DNA of 19,584 nucleotides from Clostridia bacterium (GTDB taxonomy: Bacteria > Bacillota_A > Clostridia > Christensenellales > Aristaeellaceae). Position 1 is the stretch's first letter. Each line of letters starts with the position of its first letter. The DNA lies in assembly GCA_017517815.1 (NCBI GenBank), contig JAFWYA010000053.1:1-19584 (forward strand), written 5' to 3'. Position numbers and translations under genes: made by a program. The notes beneath the pieces were generated by a model that worked only from the letters and a program-made list of their open reading frames with translations, was not told the origin of the DNA and did no database searches. Shown in pieces: positions 7,509 to 15,390 of this stretch.

Positions 7509-8528
7509 ATGATCGTTATCCTGAAGAAGAACCCGGATGAAAAACAGCTCAACAACCTGATGGCCTGGCTTGAAAATCTCAACCTGTCCATTCATCCCAC
7601 CGAGGGCCAGATGCATACCATTCTGGGCCTTGTGGGCGATACATCTGCTGTGGATATCGATCTGCTGCGCGCACTGGATATTGTGGAAGACGTCAAGCGC
7701 GTGCAGGAGCCCTATAAGAGCGCCAACCGCAAGTTCCATGAGGAGGATACGATTGTTCCTGTTGGAGATACGCAGATCGGCGGGGATGTGTTCAGCGTGA
7801 TCGCCGGACCCTGCAGCATTGAAAGTGAGGAGCAGGTCTGTCAGATTGCCAAGGCAGTCCAAGCCTCCGGTGCAACCATGCTTCGCGGCGGTGCCTTCAA
7901 GCCCCGCACCTCGCCCTATGCCTTCCAGGGCTTGCGCGGCCATGGCCTGGAGCTGCTTTTGGAAGCCAAGCGCCAGACCGGCTTGCCCGTGGTGACGGAA
8001 ATCATGGATCTCAGCCAGCTGAAGCTGTTTGATGAGGTCGACGTTATTCAGGTAGGCGCACGCAATATGCAAAACTTTGAGCTGCTCAAGGAACTGGGCC
8101 ACACCGGCAAGCCCGTTCTCATCAAGCGCGGCCTTGCCAATACGCTGCAGGAACTGCTGATGAGCGCTGAATACGTAATGGCCGGCGGAAATGAAAACGT
8201 CATCCTGTGCGAGCGCGGTATCCGTACCTTCGAAACGGCCACCCGCAATACGCTGGATCTGTCTGCTGTGCCGATGCTCAAGAAAATGACGCACCTGCCC
8301 ATCATCGTCGACCCCAGCCATGCTACCGGCATTTCCTGGATGGTGAAACCCATGGCCATGGCTGCAGCCGCCTGCGGTGCGGATGGCCTGATGATTGAAG
8401 TGCACAATGACCCCAAGCGCGCGTTGTGCGACGGTGCGCAGTCCCTTACGCCGGAAGCTTTTGACGATGTTATGCAGGCTGTCAATGCCATTGTGCCCCA
8501 TGCCTACAAAATGCCCAAGGGGATGTAA
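7509..8528 (+). CDS. aroF: 3-deoxy-7-phosphoheptulonate (DAHP) synthase with N-terminal regulatory domain
   Basis: This 339-residue enzyme joins phosphoenolpyruvate and erythrose 4-phosphate, the first step of aromatic amino acid synthesis. Residues 1 to about 67 (MIVILKK onward) match the ferredoxin-like regulatory domain of the Thermotoga maritima type of enzyme, which mediates Tyr/Phe feedback inhibition. The TIM-barrel follows, with IAGPCSIES at 98-106 (C102 a likely metal ligand), GGAFKPRTSPYAFQG at 127-141, IKRGL, VDPSHATG and MIEVHNDP. The ATG at 7509 is chosen because AAGGAGG lies at 7494-7500 and family homology begins there; an in-frame TTG at 7485 lies in the terminator tail. It is the first enzyme gene of the attenuated operon, so both synthesis and activity are probably controlled by Phe/Tyr. 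Confidence 0.95.
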   Translation: MIVILKKNPDEKQLNNLMAWLENLNLSIHPTEGQMHTILGLVGDTSAVDIDLLRALDIVEDVKRVQEPYKSANRKFHEEDTIVPVGDTQIGGDVFSVIAGPCSIESEEQVCQIAKAVQASGATMLRGGAFKPRTSPYAFQGLRGHGLELLLEAKRQTGLPVVTEIMDLSQLKLFDEVDVIQVGARNMQNFELLKELGHTGKPVLIKRGLANTLQELLMSAEYVMAGGNENVILCERGIRTFETATRNTLDLSAVPMLKKMTHLPIIVDPSHATGISWMVKPMAMAAAACGADGLMIEVHNDPKRALCDGAQSLTPEAFDDVMQAVNAIVPHAYKMPKGM

Positions 8529-8530
8529 GA

Positions 8531-9382
8531 ATGAATATTGCCATCATCGGTCTGGGTCTCATCGGCGGCTCTATGGCGAAAACGATCAAAAAGTGCATGC
8601 CTCAGCATACGGTTCTGGGTATAGACACCAATCAGCAGGTCATGTTCAAAGCCAAACTGCTGGAGGCCATCGACGCAGAACTTACGCCGGAACGCCTTTC
8701 CATTTGTGATATGATTCTGGTTGCCACCTGGCCGTCAGCTGCTGTAAAATATGTGCAGGAAAATGCGTTGAAGTTCAGGCCGGGCGCGATGGTCATCGAC
8801 CTGTGCGGCGTGAAGCGCGCTGTGTGTGAGCCGCTGTTTGAAACGGCTGCACAGCACGGCTTTACCTTTGTGGGTGGCCATCCTATGGCCGGTATTGAAT
8901 ATTCAGGGTTTGACCATGCATCGGCCTCGCTGTTTGCCAATGCTTCAATGATCCTCACACCGCCTCCCGGCACGCCCATTCAGACGTTGGCAGAGCTCAA
9001 GCATTTCTTCCGCGAGCTGGGTTTTTCGCGGGTTGTGATGACTTCGCCGGAGGATCACGACCGCGTGATCAGCTACACTTCGCAGTTGGCCCATGTGGTG
9101 TCCAGCGCCTATGTAAAGAGCCCTGAGGCGATGGAACATCATGGCTTTTCCGCAGGCAGCTTCCGCGATATGACGCGCGTGGCAAGACTGAGCCCCGGCA
9201 TGTGGACGGAGCTTTTCCTGCTCAATCGCGAACCTCTGCTTTCTGAACTGGAAGCGCTGATTGCTCATCTGAACGAATACCGCAATGCTTTGCAGAATAA
9301 CGATGCCACGCGACTCAACGCCCTTCTGCAGGAAGGTACCGAGCGCAAGGAGATCGTTGACAGAAAGGGTGACGAGCCGTGA
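8531..9382 (+). CDS. tyrA: Prephenate dehydrogenase
   Basis: This 283-residue protein oxidatively decarboxylates prephenate to 4-hydroxyphenylpyruvate, the Tyr branch. It begins with the NAD(P)-binding loop IIGLGLIGGSM (residues 4-14). The conserved active-site region FVGGHPMAGIEYSGFDHA follows, then SYTSQLAHVVSSAYVKS and the helical C-terminal dimer domain. The length fits a catalytic core only; no C-terminal ACT domain is seen, unlike some Firmicute TyrA proteins, so feedback regulation by Tyr at this enzyme is not evident. The gene begins two bases after the aroF stop, and its TGA overlaps the GTG start of aroB by four bases. Confidence 0.94.
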   Translation: MNIAIIGLGLIGGSMAKTIKKCMPQHTVLGIDTNQQVMFKAKLLEAIDAELTPERLSICDMILVATWPSAAVKYVQENALKFRPGAMVIDLCGVKRAVCEPLFETAAQHGFTFVGGHPMAGIEYSGFDHASASLFANASMILTPPPGTPIQTLAELKHFFRELGFSRVVMTSPEDHDRVISYTSQLAHVVSSAYVKSPEAMEHHGFSAGSFRDMTRVARLSPGMWTELFLLNREPLLSELEALIAHLNEYRNALQNNDATRLNALLQEGTERKEIVDRKGDEP

Positions 9383-10440
9383 GAACGGTGCATGTATCCG
9401 CAGGCAGACCCTACGATGTGCTGATTGAACGTGGGTTGATGGACTGTGCAGGTGAGATCCTTAAGCAAACGCTTGGCAGAACCTGCAAGGCCGCCATCCT
9501 GACGGATGATACCGTTGACACGCTGTACGGCGCACAGACACAGGGCGTGTTGGAACGTGCAGGGTTTCAGGTATGCCGTTTCGCCATGCCTCACGGCGAG
9601 GAAAACAAGAATCTTGCTGTGTGGGCCACGATGCTTGATTTTTTAGCGGAAAATCAGCTGACCCGCTCAGATGTTATTGTGGCGCTGGGCGGCGGCGTGG
9701 TGGGGGATATGGCCGGGTTTGCTGCGGCCAGCTTCCTGCGCGGCATAAAGTTTATGCAGATTCCCACAACGCTTTTGGCAATGGTGGACAGCAGTGTCGG
9801 CGGCAAGACGGGCCTGAACCTGAAGGCTGGCAAGAACCTTGCGGGCGCGTTCTATCAGCCCTGCGTGGTGCTGTGTGATCCGGATGCGCTGTGGACGCTG
9901 AAGCCGGAGCAGCTGGCTGACGGAGTGGCTGAAGTCATCAAGTACGGTGTACTGGGCGATAAGCCTCTGTTTGATCTGCTGAAGGATGGCAAGTGGCACG
10001 ACCGTATGCTGGATGTGATCCAGACCTGCGTTGCAGCCAAAGCGCGGCTGGTTGAAGAGGATGAGCGCGATACAGGCAGCCGGCAGTTTTTAAACCTGGG
10101 TCATACACTGGGCCATGCAATCGAAAAATGCAGCGATTACAGCATTTCCCACGGCCATGCAGTGGCCATCGGAATGGTGTATGCCGCAAGGCTTGCATGC
10201 AGGCTGGAACTGTGTGAACCAGCGGTAGAAACGCAGGTCATTTCCTGCCTGAAGGCCAATCATCTGCCTGTTGCAGCTCCCTATACAGCGCAGCAGCTAT
10301 GCACAGTGGCTTTCTCTGACAAAAAGCGCGCGGGCAGCAAGATTACTTTTGTATTGCCAGACGCCATTGGCAAATGTGAACTGAAGAAAATGGATGTTGC
10401 GGATCTGCCGGAGCTGATCCGAACGGCTGTTGAAGAGTGA
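9379..10440 (+). CDS. aroB: 3-dehydroquinate synthase
   Basis: This 353-residue NAD- and metal-dependent enzyme converts DAHP to 3-dehydroquinate. The NAD-binding DVIVALGGGVVGDMAGFAAA and the following PTTLLAMVDSSVGGKTGLN are characteristic. EVIKYG, LGHTLGHAIE and SHGHAVAIGM carry likely metal-binding residues. The start is GTG at 9379, overlapping the tyrA stop (GTGA), with only a weak upstream AAGGGTGA; translational coupling to tyrA is likely. Length is typical (about 350-360). Confidence 0.96.
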   Translation: MRTVHVSAGRPYDVLIERGLMDCAGEILKQTLGRTCKAAILTDDTVDTLYGAQTQGVLERAGFQVCRFAMPHGEENKNLAVWATMLDFLAENQLTRSDVIVALGGGVVGDMAGFAAASFLRGIKFMQIPTTLLAMVDSSVGGKTGLNLKAGKNLAGAFYQPCVVLCDPDALWTLKPEQLADGVAEVIKYGVLGDKPLFDLLKDGKWHDRMLDVIQTCVAAKARLVEEDERDTGSRQFLNLGHTLGHAIEKCSDYSISHGHAVAIGMVYAARLACRLELCEPAVETQVISCLKANHLPVAAPYTAQQLCTVAFSDKKRAGSKITFVLPDAIGKCELKKMDVADLPELIRTAVEE

Positions 10441-10457
10441 ACAGAAAGGTTGATAGC

Positions 10458-11597
10458 ATGGATATTCAGGAGCTTCGTCAAAAGATCAACGAAATCGATG
10501 CGCAGCTGGTGAAGCAGTTTGACGAGCGTATGCATGTTGCGCTGGAAATTGCCAAGTACAAAAAGGCCAATCATCTGCCGGTGTTTGACCCGGCGCGTGA
10601 ACGTGATGTGCTCAACAAGCAGGTCGCGGCGGTTGACGAGGATATGGCTATGTATGTGAAGCTGCTGTACAATACGCTGTTTGACCTGAGCCGCAGCTAT
10701 CAGCAGTGTTATATGACCCAGCGCACGGAGTTGACCAATCATATTGCGCAGGCGATCGAAAACACGCCCAAGCTGTTCCCAAAGCAGGCGGTCGTTGCCT
10801 GCCAGGGCGTGGAGGGCGCCTACAGCCAGCAGGCTTGCGATAAGCTGTTTGCACTGCCCAGCATTATGTATTTCAAGCGCTTTGAGGGCGTATTTCAGGC
10901 GGTGGAAAGCGGCCTGTGCCAGTACGGCGTGCTGCCCATTGAAAACAGCTCCTACGGTTCTGTGACCGAAGTGTACGACCTGATGCGCAAGTACCGTTTC
11001 TCCATTGTGCGCGGCGTTCGACTCAAGATCAACCACCGACTGCTGGCCAAGCCCGGCGTAAAGCTGGAAAACATCCGCGAGATCGTCAGCCATGAACAGG
11101 CCATCGGCCAGTGCAGCGAGTTTCTCAAGGGGCTTAAGGATGTTAAGGTCACCGTTTGCGTCAACACTGCCATGGCGGCACAGATGGTCAGCCAGTCTGA
11201 CCGTGACGATATTGCGGCGATCTCTGCTCCTTCCTGTGCGGCGCTGTATGGCCTGAGCGTGCTGAAGGCGGATATTTCCAACAGCGACAGCAACTTCACG
11301 CGCTTCATCTGCATTGCCAAGAACCTTGAAATCTACCCTGAAGCCAATAAGATGAGCCTGATGCTCAATGTGCAGCATAAGCCCGGCGCACTGTACAATA
11401 TGATTGCTAAGTTCTCGGCACTTGGCTTGAACCTGACCAAGCTGGAAAGCCGCCCCATTGCCGGAACGGACTTTGAATTCATGTTCTACTTCGATCTGGA
11501 TGCTTCTGTTTACGATGAGGCGGCATTGCAGCTGCTGGCTCAGCTGGATGAGGGCCCCGAAACCTTCACCTATCTTGGCAGCTATTCCGAAATTTGA
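10458..11597 (+). CDS. pheA: Bifunctional chorismate mutase / prephenate dehydratase (P-protein)
   Basis: This 379-residue protein turns chorismate into prephenate and then phenylpyruvate, the Phe branch; its mutase product also feeds TyrA. Residues 1 to about 85 are an AroQ-type chorismate mutase domain (IQELRQKINEIDAQL). The dehydratase domain spans about 110-288, with ACQGVEGAYSQQA, LPIENSSYGSVTEVYDL and the catalytic TRF motif at 281-283. A C-terminal ACT domain has GAL at 310-312 and ESRP at 330-333, the Phe-binding marks, so feedback inhibition by Phe is expected. I chose the ATG at 10458 with AGAAAGG about eight bases upstream; a GTG at 10437 overlapping the aroB stop would add seven residues. 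Confidence 0.95.
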   Translation: MDIQELRQKINEIDAQLVKQFDERMHVALEIAKYKKANHLPVFDPARERDVLNKQVAAVDEDMAMYVKLLYNTLFDLSRSYQQCYMTQRTELTNHIAQAIENTPKLFPKQAVVACQGVEGAYSQQACDKLFALPSIMYFKRFEGVFQAVESGLCQYGVLPIENSSYGSVTEVYDLMRKYRFSIVRGVRLKINHRLLAKPGVKLENIREIVSHEQAIGQCSEFLKGLKDVKVTVCVNTAMAAQMVSQSDRDDIAAISAPSCAALYGLSVLKADISNSDSNFTRFICIAKNLEIYPEANKMSLMLNVQHKPGALYNMIAKFSALGLNLTKLESRPIAGTDFEFMFYFDLDASVYDEAALQLLAQLDEGPETFTYLGSYSEI

Positions 11598-11606
11598 GGC
11601 GAGGGT

Positions 11607-12845
11607 ATGAAACACTTTGGTTTGATCGGCGAGCGGCTTGGACACAGTCATTCCAAAACACTGCACGGCTATCTTGCGGATTACAGCTATGAACTGTGGC
11701 CCATGCCGCGCGATGCGGTGGACGGCTTTCTGAAGACGGCTGAGTTTGACGGCATGAACGTGACCATCCCCTATAAGCAGACAGTCATTCCCTATCTGGC
11801 CGAGATGGGGGAGACGGCGCGCCGCGTGGGCTGTGTGAACACCATCGTCAAACGTGCGGATGGAACGCTGTATGGCGACAACACAGATGTTTACGGCATG
11901 AGCGTGATGGCTGCGCGTGCAGGGATTGACTTTGCCGGAAAAAAGACGCTCATTCTGGGCAGCGGCGGTACGTCGCTGACAGCTCAGGCTGTGGTACGCG
12001 CTGCCGGCGGCGAGGCGGTGGTGGTCTCCCGGAATGGTGAGAACAACTATGAGAATCTCGAAAAGCATGCCAATGCTGACTATTTGATCAACACCACGCC
12101 GGTAGGCATGTATCCCAATGTGGAGGCCTCCCCGGTCGACCTGATGCGGCTGCCTTGCCTGAAGGGCGTGTTGGACGTGATCTACAACCCGCTGCGTACA
12201 AAGCTGCTGCTGCAGGCACAGCAGCTGGGCATTCCCCATCAGGGTGGATTGTGCATGCTGGTGTATCAGGCCGTTCGCGCCTGCGAACTGTTTGCAGGCG
12301 AAACCGTATCCGTTCAGCGGGCTCAGGCTGCGGAAATGGCGCTGCGAAAGTCAGTGACCAATCTGGTGCTGGTAGGCATGCCAGGCTGCGGCAAAAGCAC
12401 CATTGGTGCAAAACTGGCACAGACGTTGGATATGCCCCTTGTTGATCTGGATGAAGAGATCGTACGCACGGCTGGCATGAGCATTCCGGAAATCTTTCGA
12501 ACAGAAGGTGAGGCAGGTTTCCGTGAACGCGAAGCCGAACAGGTAAAACGCTTTGGCAGCGAAGGCGGGCAGGTGCTCGTCACCGGCGGAGGGGCGATCA
12601 AGCGTGAGGATAACCGTGCGCATCTGCAGATGAATGGTTTTGTGGTGCAGCTCAAACGCAGTCTGGATGCGCTGCCCATGGATGGCAGACCGCTTTCCAA
12701 AGACCGGCAGGCGCTGGAAACGATGTGGCAGGAGCGCGCTCCACTCTATGCCGCCTGTGCGGATAAGATCATCGAAAATGACAGCACCATCGACGCATGT
12801 GTGCAGGCCATCAAGGAGGCATTTGATGAAGCTCTTCGTTCTTAA
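11607..12845 (+). CDS. Fused shikimate dehydrogenase–shikimate kinase
   Basis: This 412-residue protein carries two consecutive shikimate pathway enzymes. Residues 1 to about 245 are AroE-like: GHSHSKTLH substrate-binding segment, VTIPYK with catalytic K57, DNTD with D94, NADP-binding GSGGTS at 118-123, NTTPVGMYP and NPLRTKLLLQA. Residues about 250-412 are AroK-like: Walker A GMPGCGKST at 257-265, DLDEE at 280-284, EGEAGFREREAE, GGGA at 327-330 and RPLS with lid-type R361. The frame is continuous with no stop between the two domains. In AroE the common SxSPxxHN motif reads SHSKTLHG, so the Pro and Asn are replaced. Nine bases separate it from pheA, and its 3' end overlaps aroQ by 20 bases. 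Both active sites look intact. Confidence 0.93.
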   Translation: MKHFGLIGERLGHSHSKTLHGYLADYSYELWPMPRDAVDGFLKTAEFDGMNVTIPYKQTVIPYLAEMGETARRVGCVNTIVKRADGTLYGDNTDVYGMSVMAARAGIDFAGKKTLILGSGGTSLTAQAVVRAAGGEAVVVSRNGENNYENLEKHANADYLINTTPVGMYPNVEASPVDLMRLPCLKGVLDVIYNPLRTKLLLQAQQLGIPHQGGLCMLVYQAVRACELFAGETVSVQRAQAAEMALRKSVTNLVLVGMPGCGKSTIGAKLAQTLDMPLVDLDEEIVRTAGMSIPEIFRTEGEAGFREREAEQVKRFGSEGGQVLVTGGGAIKREDNRAHLQMNGFVVQLKRSLDALPMDGRPLSKDRQALETMWQERAPLYAACADKIIENDSTIDACVQAIKEAFDEALRS

Positions 12846-13224
12846 TGGACCCAACCTGAACATGCTGGGCATCCGTGAACCAGGCATCTACGGCAAGCAG
12901 GATTTCAACGCGCTGATTGCCTATATTCATGAAGTGTGTCAGCGCGAAGGTATTGAGGTGGAATGTTTCCAGTCCAATCACGAGGGCGTGCTGGTGGATA
13001 TCATCCAGAGTGCTTACGGCAAGGCAGACGGCATTGTGATCAATCCGGCTGCCTATACCCATACCAGCGTTGCGATACTGGATGCGCTTAAAGCGGTAGC
13101 ACTTCCTGCAGTAGAAGTGCATCTGAGCGATATCAGGGAACGCGAAAGTTTCCGCCATATCAGCTATCCGGCCATGGCCTGTATTGCGCAGGTGAAAGGC
13201 AAAGGTTTCTACGGTTATGAATAA
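12826..13224 (+). CDS. aroQ: 3-dehydroquinate dehydratase, type II
   Basis: This 132-residue type II dehydroquinase makes 3-dehydroshikimate from 3-dehydroquinate, the step before AroE. Family marks are VLNGPNLNMLGIREPGIYG (Y22 the likely catalytic Tyr, R17), SNHEG near 50-54, INPAAYTHTSVAILDAL and VEVHLSDIRERESFR (H99). It is slightly short compared with the usual 140-150 residues, losing only C-terminal tail. The ATG at 12826 is supported by AAGGAGG at 12813-12819; it lies inside the end of the upstream fused gene (20-base overlap). It is the last gene of the aromatic operon, followed by a strong terminator. Confidence 0.95.
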   Translation: MKLFVLNGPNLNMLGIREPGIYGKQDFNALIAYIHEVCQREGIEVECFQSNHEGVLVDIIQSAYGKADGIVINPAAYTHTSVAILDALKAVALPAVEVHLSDIRERESFRHISYPAMACIAQVKGKGFYGYE

Positions 13225-13259
13225 GCGATCCTTTTGTTGAAGGAACACCTGAGCAAATA

Positions 13260-13317
13260 AAAAAGAGTAAGAAAAAACGCAGAAGCAAGCGCTACTGCGT
13301 TTTTTCTTACTCTTTTT
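13260..13317. terminator. Long-stem bidirectional terminator between aroQ and the HAD gene
   Basis: A 23-bp perfect inverted repeat (13260-13282 with 13295-13317) surrounds a 12-base loop. The stem contains A-rich and T-rich ends, so it gives a T-tract in both directions. It ends the aromatic operon on the + strand. Its right arm also encodes the last codons and stop of the convergent HAD gene on the minus strand, which stops at 13307. Confidence 0.9.
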
Positions 13318-13966
13318 CAAACCAATCGATGGCTTCAAGCAAATCGGTGAATACAATGTCGCAGTACGGTGCGCATTCTTCCGTGTAGGGCATCATATCC
13401 GGCACCATGGCCACCATCGCCCCGGAGGCTCTGCCTGCACAAAGCCCGTTGAAGGCGTCCTCCATAACGAGACATTCCTCTACGGGAATACCGGCAAGGG
13501 CTGCGGCCTTCACATAGACCTCAGGAGCCGGCTTGCCGATGGTAACGTCGCCGCCTGTCACCTGATAGGGAAGCAGATCCCACACCTCCAACCTGCGCAA
13601 CGTTGCTTCGGCGGATTCACGCGTGGTGGACGTAGCCAGTACGGAAATAATACCGTGTTCCTTCAGCCAGGTGAGCAGCTCTTTAGCGCCCTTTTTCAGC
13701 TGCAGGGGTTTGACAGCACGTTCTGCAAGCATCAGATCGGTTTTCAGCTGATAAAATGCTTCTGCGTCGACCCATTCAGGAAGAGCGCGCGCATAGGCTT
13801 CGATGGCCTGAGCACGCCGGGTGCCGCATACCTTACGCGCGAGAGTGGGGATATCCACATCAAACCCCATCTGATTGGCGGCTACTTTGCACCAGCGCAT
13901 ATTGGGCTCCTCAGAGTCCAACAGAAGTCCATCCATATCAAAGAGTACAGCGCGGATGTTTTTCAT
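13307..13966 (-). CDS. HAD-superfamily hydrolase (beta-phosphoglucomutase-like phosphatase)
   Basis: This 219-residue protein has all four HAD motifs: motif I DMDGLLLDSE with nucleophile D10 and D12, motif II ATST, motif III Lys in GKPAPEVY, and motif IV VMEDAFNGLCAG. A helical cap domain lies between motifs I and II (about residues 15-85), as in the phosphatase / phosphoglucomutase subgroup. The physiological substrate cannot be read from the sequence. GAAGGA lies nine bases before the ATG. The 3' end is built into the terminator shared with the aromatic operon. It may be the last gene of a minus-strand unit after mbl, with a 24-base gap between the mbl stop (13991) and its start. Confidence 0.9.
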   Translation of the reverse strand: MKNIRAVLFDMDGLLLDSEEPNMRWCKVAANQMGFDVDIPTLARKVCGTRRAQAIEAYARALPEWVDAEAFYQLKTDLMLAERAVKPLQLKKGAKELLTWLKEHGIISVLATSTTRESAEATLRRLEVWDLLPYQVTGGDVTIGKPAPEVYVKAAALAGIPVEECLVMEDAFNGLCAGRASGAMVAMVPDMMPYTEECAPYCDIVFTDLLEAIDWFEKE

Positions 13967-13990
13967 TTGTAACGTCCTTCTTTATTATGT

Positions 13991-15019
13991 TTAACGGCCG
14001 GAAAAACGGCGGCGTCCATCGTCAAGGAACTGGCCCAGTTCGTGCATGTTTTCCAGCGCGCGTCCGCAGCCGGTCACAACGTTGGTCTGCGGATCCTCGG
14101 CGCAGGAGCAGGGCACCTTGAGCGCATCAGCAATGGCTTCACACAGGCCAAACAGCTCTGCTCCACCGCCCGACAGCAGAATGCCGTATTCGAAAATATC
14201 AGCCGCAAGCTCTGCAGGGGTATGTTCCAGTACGCCGTGAATGCTTTCGATCAGCTGCTGCAGCGGTTCGTCGATCGCCTCGGTGATATCGTCAGAGGTG
14301 ATTCGCATGGTTTTGGGCAGGCCGGTGATCAGGTTGCGGCCCGTTACTTCCATATAAAGCTGCTCAGTACGCGGAATGGCAGAGCCGATGTTGATTTTAA
14401 GCTCTTCCGCAGTGCGCTCGCCGATCAGCAGGTTATGCTTGCGGCGCAGGTGGCGGATAATTGCGTCATCAAACCGGTCGCCGCCGATCTTGGCACAATC
14501 GGAAACGATCACTTTGCCAAAAGACATGACGGCGATATCCGTCACGCCGGCGCTGATATCCACGATCATGGTGCCATAGGCTTCATCGATCGGCAATCCT
14601 GCGCCCAGCGCTGCGGCCAGCGAACGGTTGAGCAGCTGCGTACGGCGCATACCTGCATCAAACATGGTGGAGATGAGAGAACGCTTCTCCATTTCGTTGA
14701 CCGTAGTGGGAATTGCCAGAATGGCGCGCGGGCGTGCGAACATGCGCTTGCCGATCGCCTTGGGAATGAAATATTTGAGCATGTAGCTGACCAGCTCAAA
14801 ATCGGAAATGGTGCCATCGCGCAGCGGACGGATCGCCAGAATATTGCCCGGCGTACGGCCGATCATGCGGCGCGCTTCCTCACCGCAGGCGAGAATGTCG
14901 CGTGTATCACGATCGATGGCCACCACGGTGGGCTCGCGCAGAATAACGCCCTTGCCCTTCATGTAGATCAGGATCTGGGACGTACCCAAATCGACCCCGA
15001 TATCATTGACGCTTGCCAT
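13991..15019 (-). CDS. mbl: MreB/Mbl-type actin homologue with altered active-site motifs
   Basis: This 342-residue protein belongs to the bacterial actin family that guides cell-wall synthesis along the membrane. Phosphate-1 motif DLGTSQ (10-15), REPTVVAID, VTGRNLITGLPKTMRITSDDI and the adenosine motif LSGGGAELFGL (282-292) support this. Several normally invariant residues differ: the EEP motif carrying the catalytic Glu reads NRS (131-133), the phosphate-2 GGGT reads SAGV (156-159), and KxEIG reads KINIG (208-212). The polymer-forming fold is probably kept but ATP hydrolysis may be impaired. I chose the ATG at 15019, with AAAGGAG eight bases upstream, over an ATG at 15082 outside the family homology. 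It lies 119 bases downstream of spoIIID, the order known for B. subtilis spoIIID-mbl. Confidence 0.88.
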   Translation of the reverse strand: MASVNDIGVDLGTSQILIYMKGKGVILREPTVVAIDRDTRDILACGEEARRMIGRTPGNILAIRPLRDGTISDFELVSYMLKYFIPKAIGKRMFARPRAILAIPTTVNEMEKRSLISTMFDAGMRRTQLLNRSLAAALGAGLPIDEAYGTMIVDISAGVTDIAVMSFGKVIVSDCAKIGGDRFDDAIIRHLRRKHNLLIGERTAEELKINIGSAIPRTEQLYMEVTGRNLITGLPKTMRITSDDITEAIDEPLQQLIESIHGVLEHTPAELAADIFEYGILLSGGGAELFGLCEAIADALKVPCSCAEDPQTNVVTGCGRALENMHELGQFLDDGRRRFSGR

Positions 15020-15138
15020 TGACCAGTCTCCTTTACCCATCGCTGTTTGGGCATACGCAATAAGGCGTACACGCCATAACAATAAAAGATTCGCTGTTTT
15101 GGTGGCAAATCCTGCTTTTGGGTAAAGAATGGGGTGCG

Positions 15139-15390
15139 TCAGGCCTGACTGCGATATTTTCGGCGCGTAGCTTCGCCGCCGCGAAGATGGCGAACAGCCT
15201 TGTTGTGTGCCAGCACGGCACGTACCTGGCCAAATAAGTTACGGTCAATCTGCATCAGCCGGATTTCCATATCTTTGTGAATGGTGCTTTTGCTCAGGCC
15301 GAATGCCTGGGCAGCGCTGCGTACAGTTGCATGCTTTTCAACGATGTAGGCTGCAATTTGCAGCGTGCGTTCTTCCAGATAGTCTTTCAA
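15139..15390 (-). CDS. spoIIID: Stage III sporulation regulator SpoIIID (TTG start)
   Basis: This 83-residue DNA-binding protein controls genes of the mother cell during sporulation. The N-terminus KDYLEERTLQIAAYIVEKHATVR and the helix-turn-helix TVRSAAQAFGLSKSTIHKDM (about 22-41) match the family strongly, as does the C-terminal HNKAVRHLRGGEATRRKY. The start codon is TTG at 15390-15388, with a GGGGG-rich ribosome binding site about six bases upstream; no ATG fits the homology. In B. subtilis the gene is read from a sigma-E promoter; I could not find a convincing one in 15391-15500. Its presence shows the organism belongs to an endospore-forming lineage. Confidence 0.95.
   Translation of the reverse strand: MKDYLEERTLQIAAYIVEKHATVRSAAQAFGLSKSTIHKDMEIRLMQIDRNLFGQVRAVLAHNKAVRHLRGGEATRRKYRSQA

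Noticed and set aside
10281..12239. A 652-codon open frame on the minus strand
   Set aside because: It is antisense to aroB, pheA and aroE-aroK, all of which have clear family motifs; no own RBS or homology is visible.
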